A stretch of 64,000 nt of DNA from Brevundimonas sp. Root608 (GCF_001427825.1 NZ_LMGT01000006.1:172895-236894), one strand, 5' to 3'. Counted from the first letter of the stretch, positions 38,140 to 46,822 are shown. The notes: generated from the letters alone by a model not told the origin. Made by a program: numbers and translations.

Positions 38140-38152
38140 AACAAGGAGAAAA

Positions 38153-38529
38153 TGTCAGACGGCCTGTAAGCCGGGTTCTGTTCCCGCCGAAGCGGGCGAC
38201 GATCATTCCTCTGGACCGCCCATTGCTGAACGGTTCTCGCGACCTACCCGGACGCCTCGGGCGATGAACCCTGCGGCCGAAACCGCGCGACGTCCCTATT
38301 CGGTCTTGCTCCAGGCGGGGCTTGCCATGCCGTCCCTGTTGCCAGGCACGCGGTGGGCTCTTACCCCACCCTTTCACCCTTACCGGCCTCGCAAGGCCGG
38401 AGGTTTGCTTTCTGTGGCGCTATCCCTCGGGTCGCCCCGGGCGGGAGTTACCCGCCGCCTTTTCACCGTGGAGCCCGGACTTTCCTCGACGCGGGCATAA
38501 CCCCCGCCGCGACCGCCCGGCCGTCTGAC
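38153..38529 (-). ncRNA. rnpB: RNase P RNA (bacterial type A)
   Basis: RNase P RNA is the catalytic subunit that cuts the 5' leader from tRNA precursors. Read on the minus strand, the universal 5' core GAGGAAAGTCCGGGCTC (38471-38487 complement) is present, and so is the 3' core ACAGAACCCGGCTTAC (about 38164-38179 complement). The two ends GTCAGACGG / CCGTCTGAC pair as P1, giving a length of about 377. Inner hairpins match P3, P9, P12-type stems. It lies upstream of the dcw operon on the same strand but is separated by about 360 bases. Confidence 0.95.
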
Positions 38530-38535
38530 GGGGCT

Positions 38536-38564
38536 CAATTGCGCCGCCAGCGGATCGGGGTCAA
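38536..38564 (-). promoter_or_regulatory. Likely sigma-70-type promoter of rnpB
   Basis: On the minus strand, TTGACC (38559-38564) and CAATTG (38536-38541) are separated by 17 bases, and the inferred RNA start is 7 bases beyond the -10, exactly at the P1 helix. The -35 is strong and the -10 weak, which is normal in alphaproteobacteria. Confidence 0.6.
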
Positions 38565-38574
38565 TGATCACGTC

Positions 38575-38733
38575 GTGATCGAAGAAAAGCGCGCGCTGAT
38601 CTCGAACTGCCTCTTCGTTACGGCCGGCGCAGCTTTGGTGCTCGGGCTCGCGACCGGACTTCCGTTCTGGCCGGTTTTTCTGGTGGGCATGGTTCTCCAG
38701 ATCGGCGCGATCTGGGTCAGGGCTAGCAGCTGA
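38575..38733 (+). CDS. Small membrane protein, uncertain gene
   Basis: A possible 52-residue protein starting at GTG 38575. A charged N-terminus (IEEKRAL) is followed by two hydrophobic segments (CLFVTAGAALVLGLATGL and PVFLVGMVLQIGAIW) and a short tail. It is divergent from rnpB, and a longer start (TTG 38539) would run into the rnpB promoter. Only a faint GGGG lies upstream as a ribosome site. The hydrophobic pattern and the stop two bases before the next gene's stop suggest it may be real, but no homologue is known to me. Confidence 0.45.
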   Translation: MIEEKRALISNCLFVTAGAALVLGLATGLPFWPVFLVGMVLQIGAIWVRASS

Positions 38734-38734
38734 A

Positions 38735-39538
38735 CTAGCTCAGCACGCCCGTCACGCTCTCCGCCGTGGCCAGCTGCAGCACGCCCATCAGCGTCGCCCG
38801 CGTCTCGCCGTCGGCGATGCCGTCCACCTTCGCCGGCCGCCAGTGGCGCTGGAAGGCTTCGACCGTCAGCCGGGTCGCCTCGTCATAGTCGCCGCCCGGC
38901 GGCAGGGCGTAGCCGAGCCGGTGCAGGCCGGCGCGCAGAACCACCACGCCCAGACCCTCGTCGCCCACGCCCAGCGGCGGGCCCAGCGCGGCCGTGCGTT
39001 CCGGCGCGGGCTCGAACCACAGGCCGTGGCCCACCGAGGCGAGCCGCTTCCACGGGAAGCGCTCGCCGGGATCCTGCTTCCGCTCGGGCGCGAGGTCGGA
39101 ATGGCCGATGATGCGGGCGTCGGGGATGGTCCAGCGCGTGCGGATGTCGCTGATCAGGCTGATGACCGCGTCGATCTGCGTCTCGGGGAAGTCGCGATAG
39201 CCGAACTCATGGCCCGGATTGACGATCTCGACGCCGATGGAGGCGGCGTTGCAGTCGGTCTCGCCCTGCCACGCGCCGGCGCCGGCATGCCAGGCGCGGC
39301 GTTCCTCGTGGACGAGGCGCAGGATCGAGCCGTTTTCCTTGACCACATAGTGGGCCGAGACCCTGGCCTCGGGATCCTGCAGCCGGGCGATGGCCTCACG
39401 GGCCGTCTTCATCCCGGTATAGTGGAGCACCAGCATGTCGGGCGGGGCCCGGCGGGCGTCGAAATTGGGGGACGGCGCGTCCTTGACCGCCAGCACCGTC
39501 AGCGGTCCCGGCCTAGCGTCCGGGCCTCTCCCAGCCAT
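38735..39538 (-). CDS. N-acetylmuramoyl-L-alanine amidase (AmpD/AmiD type) with peptidoglycan-binding domain
   Basis: A 267-residue zinc amidase that cuts the MurNAc-L-Ala bond. An amidase_2 domain covers about 25-160 with the zinc ligands His39 (MLVLHYTG), His146 (GHSDLAPERKQDPG) and Asp156. A C-terminal peptidoglycan-binding helical domain spans about 180-255 (VVLRAGLHRLGYALPPGGDYD ... VDGIAD). No signal peptide is visible, so it may be a cytoplasmic recycling AmpD-like enzyme despite the AmiD-like architecture. Its start overlaps the end of the upstream small membrane gene by 26 bases. Confidence 0.88.
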   Translation of the reverse strand: MAGRGPDARPGPLTVLAVKDAPSPNFDARRAPPDMLVLHYTGMKTAREAIARLQDPEARVSAHYVVKENGSILRLVHEERRAWHAGAGAWQGETDCNAASIGVEIVNPGHEFGYRDFPETQIDAVISLISDIRTRWTIPDARIIGHSDLAPERKQDPGERFPWKRLASVGHGLWFEPAPERTAALGPPLGVGDEGLGVVVLRAGLHRLGYALPPGGDYDEATRLTVEAFQRHWRPAKVDGIADGETRATLMGVLQLATAESVTGVLS

Positions 39539-39842
39539 AGGCGACCCAGGCGCCGTCGACCTTGCGGGCCTCGATGACGTCGTCGGCGCGGCGGGCGCGG
39601 ACGGTGACCTTGCGGCGGGCGCCCATGGCCAGGCCGGCGAAGAAGACCAGCACGGCGGCGAACAGGGCGATCACGGCCACGGCGGCCGCGGTGAAGACGG
39701 CCAGCACCGCGCCCACGGCCATGGCGACAAGGGTGGCCACCAGACCGCCGAGCCACAGGATCGAGGCCAGCAGACCGTTGGCCGGACGGCGGGCTGCAGC
39801 GCCGGAACCGGGGCCGAAGATCAGACGGTCGGACTGGGTCAT
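39513..39842 (-). CDS. Small membrane protein of unknown function
   Basis: A 109-residue protein with a soluble N-terminus (about 1-28), two adjacent hydrophobic segments (about 29-75, Ala/Val-rich) and a basic C-terminal part with RRKVTVRARRADDVIEARKV. The start at 39842 has AAGG about 9 bases upstream; an extension to 39881 lacks one. It overlaps the amidase gene on the same strand and is probably co-transcribed with it. No family recognised. Confidence 0.65.
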   Translation of the reverse strand: MTQSDRLIFGPGSGAAARRPANGLLASILWLGGLVATLVAMAVGAVLAVFTAAAVAVIALFAAVLVFFAGLAMGARRKVTVRARRADDVIEARKVDGAWVAYGWERPGR

Positions 39843-39948
39843 GACTTCACCTTCACAGACGCTGTGTACAACGCCGAACACCCAATGTCGGTCCGCGAGG
39901 GTGAACGGTCAATGACCGGCCCCTTCACAGGAGAGTGTTCCGCGCGCC

Positions 39949-41724
39949 CTACCAGGGCTGATCCGCCAGCACGGACGCGCCCGAGGCCCGGGCGCGGTCG
40001 GTCTGGATGCGGCGAACCGTCGCCTCCGCCGCCGGGTCGTTCATGACCCCGCCGATGCCGACCAGGACCTGCGCTGCCTCGCCCGAGACGCCGAACATCT
40101 CGGCCAGGGCCTCGAACGGCGATTCCGGCGTCGGATAGCGTTTGAAGCGCACGGACTCGTCCGCCGGAATGCGCGCCAGTTCGCGCGCCTTGGCGATCGC
40201 TTCCTCGAGGCCGCCCAGCTGGTCGACCAGACCCAGGGTCCGGGCCTGGGCGCCGGTCCAGACGCGGCCGCGGGCGATCTCGCGCACCCGGGCGGGCGGC
40301 AGGCGGCGGCCGGTCGCGACGCGGGTGATGAACTCTTCGTAGGTCCGGTCGATCTGGGCCGAGAAGGCGGCCCGTTGCGCCGGCGTGAAGTCCTGCGACG
40401 GCGAGAAGGCGTCGGCGTATTCGCCGCCGACCGACAGGTTGCGCATGTCCACGCCGAAGCGGCCCAGGGCGTCGGCCAGCACGAATTTGCCGCCGAACAC
40501 GCCGATCGATCCGGTCAGGGTCGAGGGCTGGGCCACGATCCAGTTGGCTTCGGAGCTGATCCAGTAGCCGCCGGACGCGGCATAGTCGCCCATCGACACC
40601 ACCACCGGCTTGCCCGCCGCCCTGGCCGCGCGCACGGCGGCGAGGATCTGCTCCGACGCCTCGGGCGAACCGCCGGGCGAGGAGACGCGGAAGACGATGG
40701 CCTTGACCGCCTTGTCCTCGATGGCGTCGTAGAGAGCCTCGGCCAGATCGTCCGACTGGATCGAGGAGCCGCCGCCGAACGGCTCGCCGCCGCCCGTGCC
40801 GGTGTTGATCGCGCCCTCGCCGCCGACGATGGCGATGGCGTTCCGGCCCGAGCCCGCCCGTTCGCCCTTCGCCGAGGCGTAGTCGGAGAATTCGATGATC
40901 TCGGCCCCGCGTCCGGCGCGGCGTCGGGCCTCGGCCTCGGCCTCCTCGACCTGTCCGATCTTGTCGATCAGCCGGCGCTGGCGCGCCTCGGCCGACGACC
41001 AGGGGCCCGCCTCGATGGCCGCCCGCAGCGCCTGCGGGGTCAGCTTCCGGTCCTGCGCCGCATTGGCGATGGCGGAAACATAGATCGACGTCATCCACGC
41101 CGTCATCGCCTCGCGGTGGGCCGGGGTGTAGTCGCTCTCGGTGAATTCGTTGACGGCGTTCTTGTATTCGTAGCGCTGCTCGAACTGGGGCGTGACGCCG
41201 TATTTGTCGAAGGCCCGGCCCAGGAATACGCCGTCGGACGAGAAGCCCGCCAGCTGGAAGCTGGCCGTGTTCTGCATCCACAGTTCCGACGCCGAGGCGC
41301 CGACCATATAGCTCGAGATGGCCGTGCCGACCGGCTGGAAACCCTGGCTGTGGGCGATGACGACCTTGCCCGAGCGGCGGAAGCGGCGAACCGCCTGACG
41401 GATTTCATCGGCCGCCGCGGGCGTGATCCCGCCCTCCGGCAGGCGGATCAGCAGCGCCTTGACCCGGTTGTCGGTCTCGGCCTGGGCCAGCACGTCCACG
41501 ATCTGCAGCGTCGACAGGCCGCCGCCGAAGACGGCGAAGGGGTTGGTCGGCGTCTGGTCCGTGATCCCCTCACGCAGGTCCAGTTCCAGCACCGAGTTGG
41601 CGGGCGTCGGCTCCTTCGACGAGGCCGAACTGATCGCCACGGTGATCAGGATGAAGGGCACGACGATCAGGAACAGGAAAAGCCCGGCGAAGACGCCCAG
41701 CACGGTCAGGAAGAACTGCTTCAT
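39949..41724 (-). CDS. sppA: Signal peptide peptidase SppA, 67K type
   Basis: SppA degrades leftover signal peptides in the inner membrane. The 591-residue double-domain form has one N-terminal membrane anchor (about 5-31), then two crotonase-like halves. The Ser/Lys dyad is split between them as in E. coli: Lys188 in RYEYKNAVNEF and Ser384 in GDYAASGGYW. SSPGGSPEASE and TLTGSIGVFGG are also typical. The gene is single, with about 220 bases between it and the divergent panD. Confidence 0.95.
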   Translation of the reverse strand: MKQFFLTVLGVFAGLFLFLIVVPFILITVAISSASSKEPTPANSVLELDLREGITDQTPTNPFAVFGGGLSTLQIVDVLAQAETDNRVKALLIRLPEGGITPAAADEIRQAVRRFRRSGKVVIAHSQGFQPVGTAISSYMVGASASELWMQNTASFQLAGFSSDGVFLGRAFDKYGVTPQFEQRYEYKNAVNEFTESDYTPAHREAMTAWMTSIYVSAIANAAQDRKLTPQALRAAIEAGPWSSAEARQRRLIDKIGQVEEAEAEARRRAGRGAEIIEFSDYASAKGERAGSGRNAIAIVGGEGAINTGTGGGEPFGGGSSIQSDDLAEALYDAIEDKAVKAIVFRVSSPGGSPEASEQILAAVRAARAAGKPVVVSMGDYAASGGYWISSEANWIVAQPSTLTGSIGVFGGKFVLADALGRFGVDMRNLSVGGEYADAFSPSQDFTPAQRAAFSAQIDRTYEEFITRVATGRRLPPARVREIARGRVWTGAQARTLGLVDQLGGLEEAIAKARELARIPADESVRFKRYPTPESPFEALAEMFGVSGEAAQVLVGIGGVMNDPAAEATVRRIQTDRARASGASVLADQPW

Positions 41725-41946
41725 GGAAGGGGACGTGGTCCGGGGCGCGGGCCGGGTCCTGGCCGCGATCTGACCATAGGGCGGCGAACCTCGCCGTCAA
41801 ATGAACGTCGCGTAACGGGCGAGCCGCGCCGCAGCATCGATGGTGCAGCGCAACGAGAACGATTGATGGCGGGGGTCCGACCCCTTATATGAGCGATCTG
41901 CGAGCGGGGGCCTATCGCCCCGCGTCACTTCCGGACCGCACTCCCC

Positions 41947-42303
41947 ATGCTGGTCACCCTGATGAAGGCCAAGCTGCACCGCGCGACGGTGACCCAGGCC
42001 GACCTCGACTATGAAGGCTCGATCGCCATCGACGCCGACCTGCTGGACGCCGCAGGCATATTTCCGCACGAGCAGGTCGATGTGCTGAACATCACCAACG
42101 GGGCGCGCTTCACCACCTACGCCATCGAGGCGCCGCGCGGTTCGAAGGTCATCGGCGTCAACGGGGCCGCCGCCCGGCTGGTGCAGAAGCACGACAAGGT
42201 CATCATCGTCACCTACGGCCAGCTGCCGCAGGAAGAAGCGCGCCAGTGGTCGCCGACCGTGGTGCTGCTCGACGACCGCAACGAGATCAAGCGCGCGGCT
42301 TGA
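41947..42303 (+). CDS. panD: Aspartate 1-decarboxylase
   Basis: PanD makes beta-alanine from aspartate for pantothenate and CoA. The 118-residue proenzyme has the self-cleavage site Gly24-Ser25 in DYEGSIAID, which yields the pyruvoyl group. The [12 protein letters not shown] and [16 protein letters not shown] segments are standard. No other pan gene is next to it. A small membrane protein follows on the same strand after 50 bases. Confidence 0.96.
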   Translation: MLVTLMKAKLHRATVTQADLDYEGSIAIDADLLDAAGIFPHEQVDVLNITNGARFTTYAIEAPRGSKVIGVNGAAARLVQKHDKVIIVTYGQLPQEEARQWSPTVVLLDDRNEIKRAA

Positions 42304-42353
42304 CGGCGGCGCGCGCCGGGCCTTCCCTTCCCTGTCTACAGGGAGGACGGTCG

Positions 42354-42626
42354 ATGGCGCGCACGATCCAGACACTGCAGTGGGCCCTGCTCGGGCTCTA
42401 TGTCGTCGCCGGCGCCGGGGCCCTGATGCTGGCCACGCCCGCGGGCCTGCGCGCGCTGGGCCTCACGGACGGCATGGTGTCCTTCCTGCCGGCCACAATC
42501 CTCGGTCTGCCGTGGAGCCTGCCGCTGTTCGTCATGGACGACGGCCCGGTCACCGCGCTGGCGGTGCTGGGCATCTGCTACGGCCTGAACGTCGGCGTCG
42601 GCCTGATGCTGGTGCGTTCGCGGTAG
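42354..42626 (+). CDS. Small membrane protein of unknown function
   Basis: A 90-residue protein with three predicted membrane segments (about 9-30, 42-60 and 66-86). GGAGG lies 8 bases upstream of the ATG. The central ILGLPWSLPLFVM recalls small SCO4225-like membrane proteins, but this is weak. It is probably co-transcribed with panD and ends just before a hairpin element that separates it from the convergent SIMPL gene. Confidence 0.65.
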   Translation: MARTIQTLQWALLGLYVVAGAGALMLATPAGLRALGLTDGMVSFLPATILGLPWSLPLFVMDDGPVTALAVLGICYGLNVGVGLMLVRSR

Positions 42627-42630
42627 CCTT

Positions 42631-42668
42631 GTCATCCCGGACGCCGCGAACCGGCGATCCGGGACGAC
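42631..42668. repeat. Single hairpin repeat between convergent genes
   Basis: GTCATCCCGGACGCCGCG and CGGCGATCCGGGACGAC form a long imperfect hairpin with loop AAC. This CATCCCGGA...TCCGGGA type is a frequent intergenic element in alphaproteobacteria. It fills the 49 bases between two convergent genes and may end both transcripts. Confidence 0.75.
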
Positions 42669-42675
42669 AAGCGTC

Positions 42676-43479
42676 TTATCGCACCAGGTCGTAGACGCCG
42701 GTGATGTCGATCCGCACCGTCAACTGGCCGGCGGCGACGGGCGTCGAGCCCGAGTCCTGGGCCATTTCGGCGCGGGCGTATTGCAGCATCGGCTGCGGCT
42801 GGGGCGAATAGCCGCCGCCTTCCGACAGCGAACGGATGCCGCCCAACTGCACGCCCAGCGCCTGGGCGTACAGCGCCGCCTTGGCCTGCAGATTGCGCAC
42901 CGCGATCTGACGGGCCTGGTTCTCGGCCGAGGTCGGATCCTTGAGACCGAACGAGATGCCGTCGATCTGGTTGACGCCCGCGGCGACCACGGCGTCGGCG
43001 GTCGTGCCGACGGCGTCGAGGTCGTTGATGATCACCGTCACCCGGTTGTTGGCCTGATAGCCGCGCAGCCGGGGCGGCTCATTCTGGACGTAGTCATATT
43101 GCGCCGACAGGTTCAGGCCCGAGGTCTGGACGTCGCGCGCCTCGATCCCGGCGCGGCGCAGGGCGGTCATGACCTCGTTCATCCGCGTCGCGTTCAGCCG
43201 CATGGCCTCGGCGGCGGTCGTGGCCTCGGTGACGACGCCGAAGCTGATCGTCGCCATGTCCGGGGCGGTCTTGACCTCGCCATAGGCCGACAGGTTCAGC
43301 GCCGGGCGGTCGGCGACGGCGTGGATGACCATCGGCGCGCCGCCCTCGGGCTGCGACTGGGCGCGGGCGGCGGGCGCGGCGAACAGGGCGGCGGCGGCCA
43401 TGACCGCGCCGCTCATCAGCAGCAGGCGGTTGGACACGGCGGGCGTGGCGACGGCGGCGCGGGCGGCGGGACGGTTCAT
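42676..43479 (-). CDS. SIMPL-domain (DUF541) periplasmic protein
   Basis: A 267-residue exported protein. The signal peptide ends ARAQ (about 41). One SIMPL domain is covered by LNLSAYGEVKTAPDMATISFGV, the helical EAMRLNATRMNEVMTALRRAG, and VTVIINDLDAVGTTADAVVAAGVNQIDGI. The start at 43479 has AGGAG about 10 bases upstream. The family (like E. coli YggE) is linked to oxidative stress and envelope, without a clear reaction. It is transcribed alone. Confidence 0.85.
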   Translation of the reverse strand: MNRPAARAAVATPAVSNRLLLMSGAVMAAAALFAAPAARAQSQPEGGAPMVIHAVADRPALNLSAYGEVKTAPDMATISFGVVTEATTAAEAMRLNATRMNEVMTALRRAGIEARDVQTSGLNLSAQYDYVQNEPPRLRGYQANNRVTVIINDLDAVGTTADAVVAAGVNQIDGISFGLKDPTSAENQARQIAVRNLQAKAALYAQALGVQLGGIRSLSEGGGYSPQPQPMLQYARAEMAQDSGSTPVAAGQLTVRIDITGVYDLVR

Positions 43480-43682
43480 GGGGTCGGAGCTCCTGAAAGC
43501 GGAAAGGCCGTTCATCCGAAGGTGGGCGACGACCATGGCCGCACCTTGACCATTGGCCGCTGAATGAACGCCCGCGTACGGTGGCGGTTTCCGTTCATCG
43601 GCGTGAAATCGGCGACAGGTCGAGGGCGCGAGGGAGGCCGCTTGGCAAGCCGCCGCCCCGCCTGCTAGGCCAAGCCCACGGC

Positions 43683-43755
43683 GGGCGCGTAGCTCAATGG
43701 TTAGAGCCGACCGCTCATAACGGTCTGGTTGGGGGTTCGAGTCCCTCCGCGCCTA
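43683..43755 (+). tRNA. tRNA with anticodon CAT, probably tRNA-Ile2 (lysidine-type)
   Basis: The cloverleaf folds fully: acceptor GGGCGCG/CGCGCCT (first pair G-U), D stem GCTC/GAGC, anticodon stem GACCG/CGGTC with loop CTCATAA (anticodon 43716-43718), T stem GGGGG/CCCTC with loop TTCGAGT, discriminator A. CCA is not encoded. The short D-loop AATGGTTA and the TGGTT variable region are closer to tRNA-Ile(CAU), which TilS modifies, than to elongator Met. Telling the two apart needs a covariance model. Its last three bases are also the stop codon of the next gene on the minus strand. Confidence 0.9.
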
Positions 43756-45249
43756 CCGCCCCCAGATGCCCCCGCCCCGGCCCCAGCGGTCGTCGCCGCG
43801 ATACCGGCTGTCGGGGATGTAGCGCCCGTCGCGGTCGTACCAGCCCTGGCCGTCGCGATAGTCGTCATAGCCGTCGGGCCGGTAGCCGTCGTCCTGGTAG
43901 GGCAGGCCCAGCAGGCCGTCCTCGTCGTCCCACCAGTCGCGCGGATACGAACTGTCCTCGCAGGTCCAGCCCTCGCCGGGCCGCCAGTAGGGCTCGTAGC
44001 GGCCGCGGTAGCGGTCGCGGAACTGGGGTCGGCAGGCGTATTGCGACCAGACCCGGTTGCCGCTGGCCTCCACCGTGGCGCGGGCCTCCCTGTAGATGAC
44101 CTCGCGCACTCCGGCGAAGACGTTGTTGACGATCACCGCATGACCCGAGGCCGCGGCCACGCCGACGGTGGTGGCGCGAATGCGGCTGTCGGCGAGGCGC
44201 AACTCGCCATTGTAGAGCACCACCCCCTTGTCCGACCGGCCGATGCGGCTGTTGTGAATCTGGACCGAGGCCCCCTCGACGGCGACGCCCTCGACATAGC
44301 CGACGACGGCGGTGTTCTCGATCTCGACCCGGCCGTAGTCCCGGGCCGACCGCACCACCACCCCGATCGAGCGCGGACCGAAGGCGTTGGGCGCGCCCGT
44401 GCCCTTCAGCGTCGTCGAACCGATGCGCGAGGTCTGGCCCGCGCCGGGGATCAGCTCCAGCCCCGACTGGGCGCCCGTCACCACCATCTCCCAGGCGGTC
44501 AGCACCGCGCCGTCGGCGACGATCGCCGGGGCGATGGTCTGGGCGTCGATCACGGCGTTGCGGATGTCCAGCAGGCCGCCGTCCATGTAGATCGCCGCCT
44601 CGTCGCCGGCATGGCGGAAGCCGACGCGGTTCATGACGATCTCGGCGCCGTAGCCGACGATGCAGGCGGCGTCGCCGGCGTGGGGCGAGGCGAACATCAT
44701 GTCGCGGATCTCGACCCGCACCCCCTGGGCCACCGTCATGCAAGGCAGGCCGTCGGGGGCGATCAGGGTCGGCGACGGATGGCGGTCCCAGTCGCGCGGA
44801 TCGAAGCCGCTCTCGCCGATGATGGTCAACGGCTTGTCGATGTTCAGCCAGCCGACGCAGGCCCCGCCGCGGGCGCGGATCACCAGGGTCCCGCCGGGCC
44901 GCACGCGGCGCACAGCGTCCTCGACCGCCCCGCTGCCGGGATTGCCACCGCAGTCGACCAGCACGACCTCTTCCCCGCGCGGATATCCGCCCGGATAGCC
45001 GGGCCGCCAGTCGGGCCGGTGCCGGCCATAGTCATAGCGCCGGTGCGACGAGCCGCGGTTGCGGTAGGTGCGCGTCGGCGGATCCAGCAGGATGCCGAAA
45101 TTGGGCCGGGTCTGGCTTTCGACCTTGGCGGCCACCTGGGCCCGCGCGGTCGGGGCGTCGGTGAGGACGAAGGCGCCGACGGCGGCGGCGATTGCGAACG
45201 CGCCCCCGATGACGCTGGCGATCCGGGCGAAGGGCGTGGGGCTGGTCAT
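43753..45249 (-). CDS. Secreted right-handed beta-helix protein with Tyr/Asp/Arg-rich tail
   Basis: A 498-residue exported protein. The signal peptide (about 1-38) ends ARAQ. Residues about 95-400 are a parallel beta-helix: short repeats such as VEIRDMMF, AEIVMNRVGF, GLLDIRNAVIDA, GRVEIENTAVVG, VQIHNSRIGRSDKGVV, typical of pectate-lyase-like or NosD-like folds. The final ~95 residues are rich in Tyr, Asp, Arg and Gly (YRDGQGWYDRDGRY). No catalytic site is recognisable. It starts 15 bases after the Sel1 gene on the same strand. The TAG stop lies in the end of the tRNA gene. Adhesion or glycan binding is inferred only. Confidence 0.82.
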   Translation of the reverse strand: MTSPTPFARIASVIGGAFAIAAAVGAFVLTDAPTARAQVAAKVESQTRPNFGILLDPPTRTYRNRGSSHRRYDYGRHRPDWRPGYPGGYPRGEEVVLVDCGGNPGSGAVEDAVRRVRPGGTLVIRARGGACVGWLNIDKPLTIIGESGFDPRDWDRHPSPTLIAPDGLPCMTVAQGVRVEIRDMMFASPHAGDAACIVGYGAEIVMNRVGFRHAGDEAAIYMDGGLLDIRNAVIDAQTIAPAIVADGAVLTAWEMVVTGAQSGLELIPGAGQTSRIGSTTLKGTGAPNAFGPRSIGVVVRSARDYGRVEIENTAVVGYVEGVAVEGASVQIHNSRIGRSDKGVVLYNGELRLADSRIRATTVGVAAASGHAVIVNNVFAGVREVIYREARATVEASGNRVWSQYACRPQFRDRYRGRYEPYWRPGEGWTCEDSSYPRDWWDDEDGLLGLPYQDDGYRPDGYDDYRDGQGWYDRDGRYIPDSRYRGDDRWGRGGGIWGR

Positions 45250-45264
45250 GGTGCTACGCCCTCC

Positions 45265-46746
45265 TTAGCGGCGCTGCTGCGAACGGGAGACCTGGGCCAG
45301 CACGGCCTGCAGGCGGCCGGCCGAGGGGCCGAAGCCCGAGAGGGCGGAATCGATGCGCAGGGCCACGGCCTGGGCCTTGTCCTGATCGGCCACTCCCGCG
45401 ACGCCGAGCGCGAAATAGCTCGACATGGCGAACTTGGCCTCGGGGCTGCCCTGCCTGGCCGCCTCATCGAACCATCTGAAGGCGCGGGCGTAGTCGGGCG
45501 GCAGGCCGATGCCCTCGGCGTACATCACCGCCAGCACCAGCTGGGCCTCGGACGAGCCGTTGATGGCGGCCATCTGGATGGCCCGCACCCGCTCCAGATA
45601 CGACAGCCGGCCCTCCATCGGGTGGCCCAGCATGGCCTCCAGCGTCTCGATCTGGCGTTTGGACAGGTCCTCGGGCCGCGCCGGGGCGGCGTCGGTGATG
45701 CCGAGGTAGCGCAGGGCCCGGCCGACGTGGACGAAGGGCAGTTCGCTCGCCATCCGGCCCAGCGCATATTCATAGGCGTCGCCGCGCGGACGGCTTTCGT
45801 CCGAGAAGGGCACGCCCGATCGCGGCGCGGTGTTGGGATAGAATTCGAAGGGCGGCGTCCACTGCCGCGCCTTGGTCTCGACCAGTCCCTGATACTGGCT
45901 GCGGCTGGGTGTCGAGCGCTCGAAATCCTTCAGCAGGACATAGGCCCCGACATCCCCGGTCTGCACCGCCAGATAGTTGTAGAGATAGGCGTCGACGTCG
46001 TTGCGCTGGAACAGGTTGGTGGCCGAGTAGTAGCCGCGCCGGTTGCGGTCCCCGGGGGCGCCGCTCCGGTTCCTGCCCCAGGCTTCGCGGGCCTCGCGGT
46101 TGTCCTCGGGCTCGCCGAAGGGGCCGTACAGGCCGTCGTGCAGCCGCGCCAGGGTGCGGTAGCCGTCGGCGTCCTGGGTCGACAGCACATAGATGACGCG
46201 GTCGCGGACGGCCTCCTGCTCCTCGCGCGTCATCTGGCCCAGCAGGCGGTCCAGCCGCTGATAGGCCGCATGGCGCTCCCACGCCCGGCAGTCGTCGTAT
46301 TTCGACAGCGGCCGCCAGCCGCCGAAGCCGCCGCGGTCGACGCGGTTGATCGGGGCGTAGCCCTCGTCATTGGCCAGGGCGAGGGCGTACCAGGTCGCGC
46401 TCTCGATCGGGTCTTCGATATTCTTGTCCGTGGCCCTGACGGCGGCGTAGCGGGACCCCAGCTCCAGCTGGGCGAAGAAGTCGCCGCGGAAGGCCGCGCG
46501 GCGCAGGGCCCGCAGCCCCGTCTCCTGGGCGTTGAACTCGGAGCCGCTCAGGGACGCGGGACGCGGGCAGGCGTTGCCGGCTCCGCCGCCGGCCGGTTGC
46601 CAGAAGCGCACGCCGTCGCGGTCGCCGCACGAGACCATGCCGAGGGCGGTCAGGGCGAGCACGCCCGCCGCAGCCGCTATGGCGATCGGACCGCGTCGGT
46701 TGCCGGAGCGGGGCTGTTCGTCATGGTTCGATTGATCGTCGCGCAT
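45265..46746 (-). CDS. Sel1-repeat lipoprotein
   Basis: A 493-residue protein with a polar N-terminal region of about 19 residues, a hydrophobic stretch, and a lipobox-like VSC (Cys40). Two to three Sel1-like repeats are near the C-terminus (about 385-470: AQLVLAVMYAEGIGLPPDYARAFRWF, ASRQGSPEAKFAMSSYFALG type), with more helical, TPR-like sequence before. The first half (YEYALGRMASELPFVHVGRAL) is of unknown fold. AAGGGGGG lies just upstream of the ATG. It shares a transcript with the beta-helix gene. Sel1 proteins usually act as scaffolds in the envelope. Confidence 0.78.
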   Translation of the reverse strand: MRDDQSNHDEQPRSGNRRGPIAIAAAAGVLALTALGMVSCGDRDGVRFWQPAGGGAGNACPRPASLSGSEFNAQETGLRALRRAAFRGDFFAQLELGSRYAAVRATDKNIEDPIESATWYALALANDEGYAPINRVDRGGFGGWRPLSKYDDCRAWERHAAYQRLDRLLGQMTREEQEAVRDRVIYVLSTQDADGYRTLARLHDGLYGPFGEPEDNREAREAWGRNRSGAPGDRNRRGYYSATNLFQRNDVDAYLYNYLAVQTGDVGAYVLLKDFERSTPSRSQYQGLVETKARQWTPPFEFYPNTAPRSGVPFSDESRPRGDAYEYALGRMASELPFVHVGRALRYLGITDAAPARPEDLSKRQIETLEAMLGHPMEGRLSYLERVRAIQMAAINGSSEAQLVLAVMYAEGIGLPPDYARAFRWFDEAARQGSPEAKFAMSSYFALGVAGVADQDKAQAVALRIDSALSGFGPSAGRLQAVLAQVSRSQQRR

Positions 46747-46822
46747 CCACCCCCCTTCGATCAAAGCCGACAGCCCCGGGGCCCCCACGCTCAAGCTTGC
46801 GCAAGCGGGACAGTCCCGTCCA

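Larger units (their letters stand above)
37793..38152. other. Control region upstream of mraZ, between the dcw operon and rnpB
   Basis: About 360 bases without a convincing gene. It holds the mraZ leader, the four-box operator (37856-37890), an AT-rich stretch (about 37920-37980) with a TATACT hexamer on the minus strand that may contain the dcw promoter, two isolated TTAACC half-sites (near 37905 and 38013), a small hairpin ACCGCCG/CGGCGGT (38016-38031) and the palindromic repeat at 38101-38139. On the minus strand, TTTTCTCC follows the rnpB 3' end (about 38145-38152) and may serve in its termination. Confidence 0.6.

Noticed and set aside
41885..41925. Third copy of the 40-base palindromic repeat
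   Set aside because: Only GCGATAGGCCCC and part of the neighbouring bases match, in inverted form; too short to call.
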